Shown here piece by piece: positions 49,342 through 59,272 of a stretch of DNA of 64,000 nt. This DNA is from Actinomyces ruminicola (GTDB taxonomy: Bacteria; Actinomycetota; Actinomycetes; Actinomycetales; Actinomycetaceae), in the NCBI RefSeq assembly GCF_900103885.1, contig NZ_FNIM01000012.1:1-64000 (forward strand), written 5' to 3'. Below the pieces are notes generated by a model. That model saw only the letters and a list, made by a program, of their open reading frames with translations, was not told where the DNA came from and searched no databases. How positions within the stretch are numbered: position 1 is the first letter of the stretch; each line of letters opens with the position of its first letter. Both the position numbers and the translations under genes were made by a program.

Positions 49342-50565
49342 TCACTCCGGACGGGCCGACGGCGGAATGGACGGCGGCACGTCTGCCGGACCGGGATCCG
49401 CGTGCCGCCCCGGGGCCGGCAGCGTCGTGGTCTGGTCGCCCTGGTCTCCCGCCGCCCGGGCGGCGGCGGGCGGGTTGGCCGAGCGGCTCGGAGCCGGGGT
49501 GTCCGCGGCCTCGGCCTCCTGGGAGGCGGAGGCGGCCTCGCCGCGGGCCTGCGCCAGGGCCTCCTCGGGGGCCTGCAGGCTGGTCTCGGCGAGGTCGCCG
49601 GCGATGTCGAGGCTGGACTCCATGCCGGAGACATCGACCTTCACGTCGGCGTCGCCACTGAAGGCGGCCGATCCGGGGCCGTCGGCGGCGGACTTGCCGC
49701 CCAGGGCACCGGCGATGCCGTCCAGCGCGGCGGTGAACTCGGTGGGGACGATCCACATCTTCGAGGAGGAGCCGTTGGCGATCTTCGGCAGGGTCTGCAG
49801 GTACTGGTAGGCCAGCAGCTTCGGGTCGGCGTTGCCGCGGTGGATGGCGTCGAAGACCTGGAGGATGGCGCGGGACTCGCCCTGGGCCTTGAGGATCGCG
49901 GACTGGGCCTGTCCCTCGGCGCGCAGGATCGCGGACTGCTTGTCGCCCTCGGCGGTCAGGATCTGGGACTGCTTTACGCCCTCGGCGGTCAGGATGGCGG
50001 CGCGCCGGTCGCGCTCGGCGCGCATCTGCTGCTCCATGGCGCCCTGGATGGATGCAGGCGGGTCAATGGACTTCAGCTCCACGTTGGATACGCGGATACC
50101 CCAGCGGCCGGTGGCCTGGTCCAGGACTCCGCGCAGCTGACCGTTGATCTGGTCGCGGCTGGTCAGGGTCTGCTCCAGGTCCATGGCGCCGATGACGTTG
50201 CGCAGTGTGGTGACGGTCAGCTGCTCGATGGCCTGCAGGTAGTTGGCGATCTCGTAGGTGGCGCGCTTGGGGTCGGTTACCTGGTAGTAGATGACCGAGT
50301 CGATGGACACCACCAGGTTGTCGGAGGTGATCACTGGCTGCGGCGGGAAGGAGACGACCTGCTCGCGCAGGTCAACGGTGGTGCGCACCCGGTCGATGAA
50401 TGGCACCAGCAGGTGCATGCCCGCCCCGTACTCGGCCTGGAACTTGCCCAGGCGCTCGACGATGATCGCGTAGGACTGGGGGACGATCTGCACCGCCCGG
50501 AACAGGGCTACGATCACGAGTAGCAGTATCAGTAGGAGGATGACGAGGATTGTGGTCTCTAGCAC
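49342..50565 (-). CDS. SPFH/Band 7 (stomatin-like) membrane protein
   Basis: The 407-residue protein begins with a short cytoplasm-proximal membrane anchor (TTILVILLLILLLVIVALF) and then an SPFH domain: VPQSYAIIVERLGKFQAEYG, GMHLLVPFIDRV, VSIDSVIYYQVTDP and the coiled region RAERDRRAAILTAEGVKQSQ with repeated AEG words. About 100 low-complexity Pro/Ala/Glu/Asp residues follow at the C-terminus, which most stomatins lack. SPFH proteins form ring- or raft-like assemblies. An NfeD gene follows on the opposite side of the SPFH stop as a typical partner. GTG 50565 has AAAGG upstream. Confidence 0.93.
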   Translation of the reverse strand: MLETTILVILLLILLLVIVALFRAVQIVPQSYAIIVERLGKFQAEYGAGMHLLVPFIDRVRTTVDLREQVVSFPPQPVITSDNLVVSIDSVIYYQVTDPKRATYEIANYLQAIEQLTVTTLRNVIGAMDLEQTLTSRDQINGQLRGVLDQATGRWGIRVSNVELKSIDPPASIQGAMEQQMRAERDRRAAILTAEGVKQSQILTAEGDKQSAILRAEGQAQSAILKAQGESRAILQVFDAIHRGNADPKLLAYQYLQTLPKIANGSSSKMWIVPTEFTAALDGIAGALGGKSAADGPGSAAFSGDADVKVDVSGMESSLDIAGDLAETSLQAPEEALAQARGEAASASQEAEAADTPAPSRSANPPAAARAAGDQGDQTTTLPAPGRHADPGPADVPPSIPPSARPE

Positions 50566-50638
50566 TGGCGGGCCTTTCGTTCGGTTGTGAGCGGCAGCAT
50601 ACGTGAATGCGGGGCGAATCGTTACCGCCCGCTGATCG

Positions 50639-51103
50639 CTATCGGCGGGGCGGCAGCGGCACGACGACGGCGACGGCGCCGTCGATGGCGACCACGCGCA
50701 CGCCCGCCCCGGGCTCCACGTGGGCCGTGGCGTTGGTGCCGTAGGCCTCCGGGGCCTCGGCCAGGCGGGCGCTCCACTCCTCGCCGTCGAGGTTGATGCG
50801 GCCGTCGCGGGCGTCGACGACGGTCAGGGCGGTGGCCTCGCGCCCGATGCGCGCCTCGGCGTTGGTGCGCATCTCGGGGGTGGTGGCGGCCAGGTGCCGC
50901 TTGGCCCAGGGGCGTACGGCTACCAGCAGCGCCGTGGCGACAACCGCGAAAACGATCACCTGCACCCACACCGGGCCGCCCAGGGCTGCGGTCAGGGCGC
51001 CGCCCAGGGCGCCGCCGGCAAGCATGAGGAACGTCAGGTCCGCCGTCGCCATCTCGATGACGCCGAGGATGAGGGCGGCTCCGATCCACCACAGCCAAAT
51101 CAT
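50639..51103 (-). CDS. NfeD-family membrane protein
   Basis: The 154-residue protein has membrane segments at MIWLWWIGAALILGVIEMA and VWVQVIVFAVVATALLVAV, followed by an OB-fold NfeD C-terminal domain: ARIGREATALTVVDARDGRINLDGEEWSARL. It lacks the serine protease domain of long NfeD proteins, so it is the short class that works with SPFH/stomatin partners. The SPFH gene follows 73 bp downstream on the same strand. ATG 51103 has AGAGGAG upstream. Confidence 0.9.
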   Translation of the reverse strand: MIWLWWIGAALILGVIEMATADLTFLMLAGGALGGALTAALGGPVWVQVIVFAVVATALLVAVRPWAKRHLAATTPEMRTNAEARIGREATALTVVDARDGRINLDGEEWSARLAEAPEAYGTNATAHVEPGAGVRVVAIDGAVAVVVPLPPRR

Positions 51104-51162
51104 CGTGTTCTCCTCTGGTCTGCTGCGCCCCGGCGACCCGGGGCGGTATTGATGCGGGCGTG

Positions 51163-51945
<783 letters not shown>

Positions 51946-51951
51946 GCGCCC

Positions 51952-51957
51952 ACCCTA
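51952..51957 (-). promoter_or_regulatory. Leaderless -10 box of the stand-alone ABC ATPase gene
   Basis: TAGGGT ends six bases before ATG 51945. Confidence 0.6.
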
Positions 51958-51993
51958 TCCTGCGCAACGGTTCGGCTCCCCGCCATTTGGCGC

Positions 51994-51999
51994 TAGGGT
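51994..51999 (+). promoter_or_regulatory. Probable -10 box of the divergent unknown gene
   Basis: TAGGGT ends eight bases before GTG 52008. It is 36 bp from the opposing -10 of the ATPase gene. Confidence 0.5.
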
Positions 52000-52007
52000 G
52001 CGATGTC

Positions 52008-52718
52008 GTGGATCCTCTCGCGCCGCCGCTGTCCGTCCTGCTGGCCCTGTGGGCGCCGCTGCCCTCCTCACAGGGGCGTGCCGTCGTACAGGGCCCCGAT
52101 GTCGTGCACGAGGCCGTGGACGATGCCTCCCCGTGGGGTCTGGGGCGCTCGCCCCTGGAGCAGTGGGTGGCCGACTTCGGTCCGCTCGCACGCGCCAGCG
52201 CGGTGCTGCCCTCCCCCGCGGATCCGCTGCCCGGCCTGGCGGCCGCCGTCGAGGTCGGCGAGGGCGTCGTCCTGCAGGCCGTTACCGGCCGGAGCGTGCT
52301 GCTGGTGCCGTGGGCCGCCGGTACGTCGGTGAGCTGGCGGGTGGAGGAGATGCTGGCGCCGCTGCCGCCGCTGGACGCCTCTCAGGCGCGACGCGACGTG
52401 CACTCCGCCACCGAGGCGGCGATCGACGCACTGATCGAACTGGACCTGGCCCGTGAGCGACCCGAACTGGCCGACGCGCTCAACGACCTGATCACCGCCG
52501 TGGTCGATCCCCGGCTGCTGCCGCCCGGCCTGGACTCCCGCCGTCGCACCCTGCTGGAGCGGTCCCTGCGGCTGCGGGCGATCTGCACCCTGGCGCTGGA
52601 GGACGACGGCGCGGCGACCACGGCGCAGCAGGCCGACCGGCGGGCCGCCATTCTGCGCCCGCTGCTGGCCACCGCCCGGCACGGGGTGGCGGCGGCCACC
52701 GAGTGGTGGGCGCGCTGA
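52008..52718 (+). CDS. Protein of unknown function, Ala/Leu-rich
   Basis: No family was recognised. The 236-residue product starts VDPLAPPLSVLLALWAPLPSS and has mixed hydrophobic and acidic helices: EAAIDALIELDLARERPELADALNDLITAVVDP, then SRRRTLLERSLRLRAICTLALEDDG and AILRPLLATARHGVAAATEWWAR at the end. No signal peptide or membrane segment is clear. GTG 52008 is the chosen start. A TTG 21 bases upstream is the only alternative. The gene converges on the GH3 gene with 15 bp between the stops. Its conserved length and reading frame suggest a real gene. Confidence 0.7.
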   Translation: MDPLAPPLSVLLALWAPLPSSQGRAVVQGPDVVHEAVDDASPWGLGRSPLEQWVADFGPLARASAVLPSPADPLPGLAAAVEVGEGVVLQAVTGRSVLLVPWAAGTSVSWRVEEMLAPLPPLDASQARRDVHSATEAAIDALIELDLARERPELADALNDLITAVVDPRLLPPGLDSRRRTLLERSLRLRAICTLALEDDGAATTAQQADRRAAILRPLLATARHGVAAATEWWAR

Positions 52719-52733
52719 GCCGCCGCCCCGTAA

Positions 52734-54908
52734 TCAGACGGTGAACGTGATGGCGCCGGGGTCGTGGGCGTGGAAGGCGACATCGAGCGATACGGGACCG
52801 TCAGCCAGGACGATCCGCTGGGCCCGCGGGTCCCACGAGCCCAGCTGCGTCAGGCGCACCGGTACGTCCACCTCCTGAGTCGTTCCGGCGGGGACCTCCA
52901 CCGTCGCGAAGCCGAGCAGCTGGGTCTCCTCGGCGTGTGCCCCGCCGCGGCCGTAGACCTGGACCACCTGGATTCCGTCCTGCGCGCCGGTGTTCGCCAC
53001 GCGTGCACGGACGGAGAGCACGCGCTCGGCGCCTTCGCCGGTCGAGGCGGTGACCTCTGCGCCTTCCAGACGGTAGGTGGTGTAGGACAGGCCCCAGCCC
53101 AGCGGGTAGGCCGCCTTGACGCCGAGTCGATCCAGCAGGCGCTGCCCATGCCAGCGGTCGTAGGTCACCGCCGTCCACTCGCGATCGAATGGGGGCAGGT
53201 GGGCCTCGCTGGTGGGGATGGAGAAGGGCAGTCGGCCGGAGGGGTTCGCTCTGCCGGTGAGCACGTCGGCCAGGGCGTGTCCGCCCTCCATGCCCGCGTA
53301 CCACATCATGAGGATCGCCGGGACGCTGTGGCGCCAGTTCTCCATCATGGTGGTGCCGGCTCCGACGAGGGCGACGACGGTGCGCGGGTTCACGGCCGTG
53401 ACGGCCTTGATGATCTCCTCGTCGACGTCGCGCAGAGTCAGGCGGGAGCGATCGCCTCCGTAGCCGGCGGTCATGATCGCGTTGGCCTGCCCGGTCGGCG
53501 CCGCGGCACCGTCGGGCAGGGCCGGGAAGAGACTGGTCAGTACCGGGTCGTTCATGGTGTCACCGCCGACCCATTCGCCCTCGTCGTGCTTGTCGAACCC
53601 GGCGACGACGATCGCGACGTCCGCCCGGGCCGCGGCACCGGCGGCAGCGTCCGGGTCGTCCTCCTCGACCAGGAGGATCTCGGCGTCCGGGTAGGCCGCG
53701 GTGATGCCCTCCAGCGGGGTGGCGTAGCTGGGCGGACGGACCATTGACGAGCCCGAGTCGCCCATGTTCTCGGCGGTCGCCAGTCTGCCGATGACGGCGA
53801 TCGTCCGCAGGTCGGCGGGCAGCGGCAGCACCGGGGCGCCGTCGACCCGCTCGTTCTTGAGCAGCGTCATGGCGCGCGTGGCGGCCTCGCGGGCGAGGGC
53901 GCGGTGCTCGGGGCATGCCAGCAGGGCCGCATCCTCGGGGACGCGGTCCCGCGAGGCGTAGGAACGGAGCTGGGCGGCGAGCAGCCGCACCCCGGCACGC
54001 CGCACCATCTCCCAACTCGTCTCACCGCTCTCAAGCTGCCGCCCGAGGTCCCGGGCACGCTGCTGCGCGAAGGGCTCCTCGAGGTCGAGCCCATTGTTGA
54101 GCGAGGCGGCGGCATCCCGCAGGCCCCAGATGAAGTCGGACACCGTGATGCCGTCCCAACCCCACTGCTCGCGCAGGACCTCGTGGAGCAGGTAGCGGTT
54201 CTGCCCCGCCCACTGGCCGTTGACGGAGTTGTAGGCGCTCATGATGGCGGCCACGCCCTCGTCGACGACGCGCTTGAAGTGCGGCAGGTACTGCTCGTGC
54301 AGTGTTGCCTCGTCGATGGTGACGTCCACCTGGAAGCGCTTGTTCTCCATGGAGTTCAGGGCGTAGTGCTTGGCGCAGGCCATGGCATGGCGCTGGACGC
54401 CGCGAGTGAGGGCGGCGCCGAACTCGCCCAGCAGGCAGGTGTCCTCGCCGTAGGTCTCCTGGACGCGGCCCCAGGCGGGGTGGCGGGGCAGGTTGATACA
54501 CACACCGCCGAAGAAGTTGCCGCCCACGGCACGCACCTCGGTGCCGATCACGCCGCCGATGCGTTCCTCCAGTCCGACGTCCCAGGTGGCGCCGCGAGCC
54601 ATGGACACGGGGAAGGCGGTCCCCTGTCCGGCTACGCAGCCGCGTGGACCGTCCACGAAGCGCGTGCCGGGAATGCCGAGGCGGTCGACGGCTCCGTGAA
54701 CATAGGGGACGGTGTTGTAGCCGACCTGCATCATCTGCGCCATGCCCTCCCAGAAGGGCTGGTCGCCGTCGAGCAGCCCCAGGCGCTCATCGTCGGTCAG
54801 CAGGTCGTACAGGGCGGCGGCCTCGTCAAAGGGATCGGTCCCGGACTTGACCGCGTCTACCGCCTTGGTGAATGCCGTTGCCGGGGTGGCCTGCGCGGGT
54901 GCTGTCAT
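52734..54908 (-). CDS. GH3 beta-glucosidase
   Basis: The 724-residue enzyme releases glucose or a related sugar from beta-linked glycosides. GH3 hallmarks: FVDGPRGCV near residue 85, AKHYALNSME (Lys-His pair at about 180), and the nucleophile Asp258 in GITVSDFIWGLRDA. The second domain has LRTIAVIGRLA and GDSGSSMVRPP. The C-terminal fibronectin III-like domain is marked by PLGWGLSYTTYRLE and GIQVVQVYGRGG. There is no signal peptide, so the substrate must be imported. It may process sugars brought in by ABC or PTS systems in this window. A palindrome in the promoter suggests repression. Confidence 0.93.
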   Translation of the reverse strand: MTAPAQATPATAFTKAVDAVKSGTDPFDEAAALYDLLTDDERLGLLDGDQPFWEGMAQMMQVGYNTVPYVHGAVDRLGIPGTRFVDGPRGCVAGQGTAFPVSMARGATWDVGLEERIGGVIGTEVRAVGGNFFGGVCINLPRHPAWGRVQETYGEDTCLLGEFGAALTRGVQRHAMACAKHYALNSMENKRFQVDVTIDEATLHEQYLPHFKRVVDEGVAAIMSAYNSVNGQWAGQNRYLLHEVLREQWGWDGITVSDFIWGLRDAAASLNNGLDLEEPFAQQRARDLGRQLESGETSWEMVRRAGVRLLAAQLRSYASRDRVPEDAALLACPEHRALAREAATRAMTLLKNERVDGAPVLPLPADLRTIAVIGRLATAENMGDSGSSMVRPPSYATPLEGITAAYPDAEILLVEEDDPDAAAGAAARADVAIVVAGFDKHDEGEWVGGDTMNDPVLTSLFPALPDGAAAPTGQANAIMTAGYGGDRSRLTLRDVDEEIIKAVTAVNPRTVVALVGAGTTMMENWRHSVPAILMMWYAGMEGGHALADVLTGRANPSGRLPFSIPTSEAHLPPFDREWTAVTYDRWHGQRLLDRLGVKAAYPLGWGLSYTTYRLEGAEVTASTGEGAERVLSVRARVANTGAQDGIQVVQVYGRGGAHAEETQLLGFATVEVPAGTTQEVDVPVRLTQLGSWDPRAQRIVLADGPVSLDVAFHAHDPGAITFTV

Positions 54909-54964
54909 AACACGTCTCCATCGCTCGCTCCGTTGCGCTTCCGGCTGCTGTGCCGGACGAAGCC

Positions 54965-54993
54965 ACCCTATAGGTATTTGTTTAACAGATCAA
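54965..54993 (-). promoter_or_regulatory. GH3 promoter with palindrome in the spacer
   Basis: On the minus strand, -35 TTGATC (54988-54993) and -10 TAGGGT (54965-54970) are 17 bp apart. TGTTTAACA (54979-54987) is a perfect palindrome in the spacer and a likely repressor site. The regulator is not in the window with certainty. Confidence 0.6.
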
Positions 54994-55034
54994 CCATTAT
55001 GGCCCGGGGCGCTCATCCGTACTCCGATGGCACT

Positions 55035-55071
55035 GAGGGCGCCGCCACCCGTGAACGGTGGCGGCGCCCTC
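55035..55071 (-). terminator. Hairpin terminator of glgA
   Basis: GAGGGCGCCGCCACC pairs over 15 bp around a 7-base loop, 41 bp past the glgA stop. Confidence 0.8.
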
Positions 55072-55111
55072 GACGCGGCGCGGCGCCCTGCGGGCCGTCA
55101 GCGCGGCGGCG

Positions 55112-56374
55112 TCAGCGCGGGTTGGCCAGCGCCCACCGGTAGACCTCCATGGTCCGGTCGGCGATGGCGGTCCAGGAGAAGTGCTCCTCCACCCGCTTGC
55201 GTGCGGCCCGCCCCATCTGCTGGGCCTTGTCCGCATCCATAACCAGGTCGCTCAGGCGCTCGGCCAGGTCGGTGGCGAACTGCTCGGGGTCGATGGGCGT
55301 GCCGGTGCCGTCCTGCAGCTGCTCGATCGGGACCAGGTAGCCGGTCTCGCCGTCGACGATGACGTCCGGGATGCCGCCGGTCGCCGAGCCGACCACGGGC
55401 AGACCCATGGCCATGGCCTCGAGGTTCACGATGCCGAGGGGCTCGTAGACCGAGGGGCACACGAACACGTCCGAGGCGGCCAGGACCGCCTGGAGCTCGC
55501 GGTGCGGGAGCATCTCCTCGATCATGATCACACCGGTGCGCTGGCCCTGCAGGGCGGCGACGGCGGCGTCCACCTCGGCCTTGATCTCCGGGGTGTCCGG
55601 GGCACCGGCGCACAAGATGACCTGGACCTGCTCGGGCAGCTTCTCCACCGCGCGCAACAGGTGCGGCAGTCCCTTCTGCCGGGTGATGCGGCCGACGAAC
55701 ACGACCGTGGGCCGGGAGGTGTCGATGCCGTAGCGGTCCCGTACCTCCGCGGCGAGCGCCTCGAACTCGGCGTCGTCCGGCTTGGCCCAGCCGGCCAGGT
55801 CGATGCCGTTGTGCACGACCTTGACACGTTCGGGGTCGACGTTCGGGTAGGACTTGAGGATGTCCGCACGCATGCCGTTGGACACGGCGATGATCGCAGC
55901 AGCGCCCTCGTAGGCCTGCTGCTCCGCCCAGGAGGAAAGCGCGTAGCCCCCGCCCAGCTGTTCGGCCTTCCAGGGACGCATGGGCTCCAGGGAGTGTGCG
56001 GACAGGATGTGGGGGATGCCATAGAGCAGACCCGCCAGGTGCCCGGCGAGGTTGGCGTACCAGGTGTGGGAGTGGACGATGTCGGCGCCCTCGACTCCGG
56101 GGACCATCTCCAGGTCCACGCCGAAGGTGCGCAGGGCGGCGTTGGCGCCCTCCAGCTCGGCCACCTCCGGGTAGCCGGTCACGCCCGCGTCGGCGCCCTC
56201 GGTGCCGGGCTCGCGCGGGCCCCCGAAGGCGTGCACGCGCACGTCGGCCAACGGCCGCAGCACCTTGGCGAGCTCGTTGACGTGGACGCCGGCACCGCCG
56301 TAGATGAAGGGCGGATACTCCTTGGTCAGCAGGTCGACTCGCAGTCCGTCACTGATGGTGGTTTCCTCGGTCAC
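55112..56374 (-). CDS. glgA: GT4 glycogen synthase (GlgA/GlgM type)
   Basis: The 420-residue retaining glycosyltransferase uses ADP-glucose. Seen: RVDLLTKEYPPFIYGGAGVHV, DIVHSHTWYANLAG, VVFVGRITRQKGLPHLL, CAGAPDTPE, and the nucleotide site VYEPLGIVNLEAMAMGLPVVGS. Actinobacterial homologues may make maltose 1-phosphate (GlgM) rather than extend glycogen directly. The sequence does not settle this. GTG 56374 is set by AAGGAG at six bases. It is transcribed divergently from glgC, whose product supplies ADP-glucose. Confidence 0.92.
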   Translation of the reverse strand: MTEETTISDGLRVDLLTKEYPPFIYGGAGVHVNELAKVLRPLADVRVHAFGGPREPGTEGADAGVTGYPEVAELEGANAALRTFGVDLEMVPGVEGADIVHSHTWYANLAGHLAGLLYGIPHILSAHSLEPMRPWKAEQLGGGYALSSWAEQQAYEGAAAIIAVSNGMRADILKSYPNVDPERVKVVHNGIDLAGWAKPDDAEFEALAAEVRDRYGIDTSRPTVVFVGRITRQKGLPHLLRAVEKLPEQVQVILCAGAPDTPEIKAEVDAAVAALQGQRTGVIMIEEMLPHRELQAVLAASDVFVCPSVYEPLGIVNLEAMAMGLPVVGSATGGIPDVIVDGETGYLVPIEQLQDGTGTPIDPEQFATDLAERLSDLVMDADKAQQMGRAARKRVEEHFSWTAIADRTMEVYRWALANPR

Positions 56375-56609
56375 AGCGCTCTCCTTCTTGGTCGTGCACC
56401 CATGCACGTCCGGCGGGCCTTGTCGTAGGTCACACAGTATCGCCGACCGGGGCCCGGCGCGCAGTTTTGGCGTGGCGGGGTCCGGGCGCCGAGCCGCCCG
56501 GCTGCATCCGGGGACACGCCGGTCGATCTGCCGGTTGATCGGCGCAGGCTGTTCCGAAGCACTTCATTCCAATCGGCCCAATCGACTCCCGAGATGACGA
56601 AAATCACCG

Positions 56610-56615
56610 TAAGGT
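56610..56615 (+). promoter_or_regulatory. Leaderless -10 box of glgC
   Basis: TAAGGT ends six bases before ATG 56622. Confidence 0.6.
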
Positions 56616-56621
56616 GGGCTC

Positions 56622-57866
56622 ATGGCTTCTCCTCGCGTCCTCGCAATCATCCTCGCCGGCGGTGAAGGCAAGCGCCTCATGCCGCTTACGGTCGACCGTG
56701 CCAAGCCCGCAGTGCCCTTCGGCGGCATCTACCGGCTCATCGACTTCTCCCTGTCCAACATGATCAACTCGGGCTTCCTGAAGGTGGTCGTGCTCACCCA
56801 GTACAAGTCGCACTCGCTGGACCGGCACATCTCCAAGACCTGGCGCATGTCCGACATGCTGGGGAACTACATCGCCCCGGTCCCCGCGCAGCAGCGCGTG
56901 GGCAAGCACTGGTTCCTCGGCTCCGCCGACGCCATCTACCAGTCCCTCAACCTGGTTGAGGACGAGCGCCCGGACTACGTGGTCATCACCGGTGCGGACA
57001 ACATCTACCGCATGGACTTCTCCCAGATGCTCGACCACCACATCGCCTCTGGACTGCCGTGCACCGTCGCCGGCATCCGGCAGCCGCGCGCGCTCGCGGA
57101 CCAGTTCGGCATCATCGAGTCGGACCCGGACTCCCGCGGCAAGATCAAGGCCTTCGTTGAGAAGCCCAAGGAGACGCCGGGCCTGCCCGACTCCCCCGAC
57201 GAGGTGCTCGCCTCCATGGGCAACTACATCATGGACGCCGACGCCCTGACCGAGGCGGTCACCATCGACGCCGCCGACGAGTCCTCCAAGCACGACATGG
57301 GCGGCAACATCGTGCCCTGGTTCGTCGGCCAGGGCGCCGCCGGCGTCTACGACTTCAAGGACAACGAGGTGCCCGGCGCCACCGAGCGCGACCGCGACTA
57401 CTGGCGCGACGTGGGTACGGTCGACGCCTTCTACGAGGCCCACCAGGACCTCATCAGCGTCAGTCCCGTGTTCAACCTCTACAACAGCCGGTGGCCGCTG
57501 TTCGCCGGCTACTCGGGCTCCATGCCGCCGGCGAAGTTCGTCTACGGGCACCACGAGCGCCTGGGACACGCCGTCGACTCCATCGTCTCCCCCGGCGTGA
57601 TCGTCTCCGGCGGCGAGGTCATCTCCTCGGTGCTCTCCCCTGAGGTGCGAGTGAACTCCTGGTCCTCGGTGCGCGAGTCGGTGCTGATGGACGGCGTCAA
57701 CGTCGGCCGCAACACGGTGATCAACCGCGCCATCCTGGACAAGAACGTCGTCGTCGAGGAGGGCGCCATGGTCGGCATCGACCCGGAGCACGACCGCGAG
57801 CGCGGCTTCACGGTGACCGAGTCCGGCATCACCGTAGTCGCCAAGGGCCACCGGGTCGTGCGCTGA
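56622..57866 (+). CDS. glgC: Glucose-1-phosphate adenylyltransferase
   Basis: The 414-residue enzyme makes ADP-glucose from glucose 1-phosphate and ATP, the committed step of glycogen synthesis. The N-terminal catalytic motif is [58 protein letters not shown] and [11 protein letters not shown] are also conserved. The C-terminal left-handed beta-helix starts near [12 protein letters not shown]. Its allosteric control by sugar phosphates is typical of the family, and the effectors cannot be read here. It is divergent from glgA with 247 bp between the starts. Confidence 0.96.
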   Translation: MASPRVLAIILAGGEGKRLMPLTVDRAKPAVPFGGIYRLIDFSLSNMINSGFLKVVVLTQYKSHSLDRHISKTWRMSDMLGNYIAPVPAQQRVGKHWFLGSADAIYQSLNLVEDERPDYVVITGADNIYRMDFSQMLDHHIASGLPCTVAGIRQPRALADQFGIIESDPDSRGKIKAFVEKPKETPGLPDSPDEVLASMGNYIMDADALTEAVTIDAADESSKHDMGGNIVPWFVGQGAAGVYDFKDNEVPGATERDRDYWRDVGTVDAFYEAHQDLISVSPVFNLYNSRWPLFAGYSGSMPPAKFVYGHHERLGHAVDSIVSPGVIVSGGEVISSVLSPEVRVNSWSSVRESVLMDGVNVGRNTVINRAILDKNVVVEEGAMVGIDPEHDRERGFTVTESGITVVAKGHRVVR

Positions 57867-57902
57867 CGGGCCTGCCTCAGGACGACCACCGATCGACCGC
57901 GT

Positions 57903-57929
57903 CGCCCCGGGACCCTGGGTCCCGGGGCG
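57903..57929 (+). terminator. Hairpin terminator of glgC
   Basis: CGCCCCGGGACCC and its complement pair over about 12 bp, 37 bp after the glgC stop. Confidence 0.75.
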
Positions 57930-57957
57930 GCGTCGTATGCGGCCGGCGGGCATTGGT

Positions 57958-57963
57958 TAGCAT
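57958..57963 (+). promoter_or_regulatory. Leaderless -10 box of serB
   Basis: TAGCAT ends six bases before ATG 57970. Confidence 0.6.
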
Positions 57964-57969
57964 CCGGCC

Positions 57970-58680
57970 ATGCGTTCTTACACGCCCCCGCCCACCCGCA
58001 CCGCAGACGCGCCGCGCGTGTCCGGTGCCCGCGCCGACGGCGAGCTGGCATCTCTGGGGCCCGGCCTGCTGGTGATGGACGTCGACTCGACCCTGATCGA
58101 GCAGGAGGTGATCGAGTTGATCGCCGAGCGCGCCGGCACCCGCGAGCGCGTCGCCGAGGTGACCGCGCGGGCCATGCGCGGCGAGTTGGACTTCGCCGCC
58201 TCCCTGCGCGAGCGCGTGGCGACGCTCGCCGGGGTGCCGCAGACCGTGTTCGCCGAGGTGCTGGAGGAGGTCGAGCTGACCCCCGGAGCGCGCGAGTTCA
58301 TCGCCGCGCTGCACGCGCGCGGCTGCCGGGTCGGGGTGGTCTCCGGCGGCTTCGAGGAGGTCGTGTGCCCGCTGGCCCGGAGCCTGGGCATAGACCACGT
58401 GGCCGCCAACCGGCTGGAGGTGTCGGGCGGCGTGCTCACCGGGCGGGTGCTGGGGCGGATCGTGGACCGTGAGGAGAAGATCCGCTGCCTGCGCGCCTGG
58501 GCGGAGGCCGACGGGGTTCCCATGGCCCGCACCGTGGCGGTGGGAGACGGCGCGAACGACCTGGGCATGATCGCCGAGGCGGGCCTGGGGGTGGCGTTCT
58601 GCGCCAAGCCGGTGGTCGCCGAGGCGGCGCCCGCCGCGGTGCACGTGCGCGACCTGACGGCGGTGCTGGACCTGCTCTAA
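57970..58680 (+). CDS. serB: Phosphoserine phosphatase
   Basis: The 236-residue HAD-family enzyme removes phosphate from phosphoserine in serine synthesis. HAD motifs: LLVMDVDSTLIEQE (DxDST nucleophile), VVSGGFEEV (motif II Ser), a motif III lysine in DREEKIRCL and the Mg site VGDGANDLGM. The helical cap after motif I (LIAERAGTRERVAEVTARAM) is typical of SerB. No ACT domain is present, so this is the short form. ATG 57970 is leaderless. Confidence 0.94.
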   Translation: MRSYTPPPTRTADAPRVSGARADGELASLGPGLLVMDVDSTLIEQEVIELIAERAGTRERVAEVTARAMRGELDFAASLRERVATLAGVPQTVFAEVLEEVELTPGAREFIAALHARGCRVGVVSGGFEEVVCPLARSLGIDHVAANRLEVSGGVLTGRVLGRIVDREEKIRCLRAWAEADGVPMARTVAVGDGANDLGMIAEAGLGVAFCAKPVVAEAAPAAVHVRDLTAVLDLL

Positions 58681-58692
58681 CCCAACCCCGCC

Positions 58693-58736
58693 GAGATCGG
58701 TAGAAGTTACGTGCCCAGATCGGTAGAAATGGCGCC
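58693..58736. repeat. 23-bp tandem repeat, locus 3
   Basis: GAGATCGGTAGAAGTTACGT plus GCC (58693-58715) is followed by CAGATCGGTAGAAATGGCGC plus C, between convergent serB and the phosphatase gene. It is nearly identical to the units at 23317-23383. Confidence 0.75.
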
Positions 58737-58747
58737 GCGCGGGGCGC

Positions 58748-59260
58748 TCAGCGCGGGGCGGTGACGATCTCGCTGAGGTGGGCGGTCTGCGGTCCGAGGG
58801 CGGCCCACACGCCGGACACGCGCAGTACGAGCGCGGTCGCGGTGGGGACGCCGAAGGAGACCTGGTTGGCCAGGTCGTCGACCGTGTCGTGCAGCAGGTG
58901 CGCCAGCACCGAAACGGTCGGCTCGTGGCCGACTACCAGCACCTGCCGTGTCGTCTCCGGCAGGGGCTGCAGGAGGCGGAGGATGCCGCCGGGGCCCTCG
59001 TGGTAGATCTCGGGCTCCACCCGCGTGAGCGTGGGAACCAGGCGCTCACGCATGGGACCGGCGGTCTGCCGAGCGCGGGCGGCCGGCGAGACCAGGAGCA
59101 GATCCAGGCTGGGCACCCGGCGCTCCAGGGAGCGGGCGAGCTCGTCGGCCAGGAGGCGTCCGCGCGAGGTGAGCGGACGCTCAAGATCGGTGGGAGCGTT
59201 GTGGGACGCCTTCGAGTGCCGGACCAGCACGAGGATCTTCCCGGGGGAGTCAGTCGTCAC
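58748..59260 (-). CDS. SixA-like histidine phosphatase family protein
   Basis: The 170-residue protein has the phosphoglycerate-mutase fold signature: LVLVRHSKASH with the catalytic His (RHxK-type as in SixA), LLLVSPAARARQTA, and VLVVGHEPTVSVLAHLL. Several actinobacterial members act on phosphorylated proteins or small molecules, but the substrate is unknown. GTG 59260 is leaderless (TAGGGT six bases upstream). It converges on serB across the 23-bp repeat. Confidence 0.9.
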   Translation of the reverse strand: MTTDSPGKILVLVRHSKASHNAPTDLERPLTSRGRLLADELARSLERRVPSLDLLLVSPAARARQTAGPMRERLVPTLTRVEPEIYHEGPGGILRLLQPLPETTRQVLVVGHEPTVSVLAHLLHDTVDDLANQVSFGVPTATALVLRVSGVWAALGPQTAHLSEIVTAPR

Positions 59261-59266
59261 GCGGAT

Positions 59267-59272
59267 ACCCTA
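59267..59272 (-). promoter_or_regulatory. Leaderless -10 box of the histidine phosphatase gene
   Basis: TAGGGT ends six bases before GTG 59260. Confidence 0.6.

Noticed and set aside
47470-50523. A 1017-codon open frame on the plus strand
   Set aside because: It is antisense to two ABC transporter genes and the SPFH gene. Its translation is Gly/His/Gln-rich with no family motif, a typical shadow in high-GC DNA.
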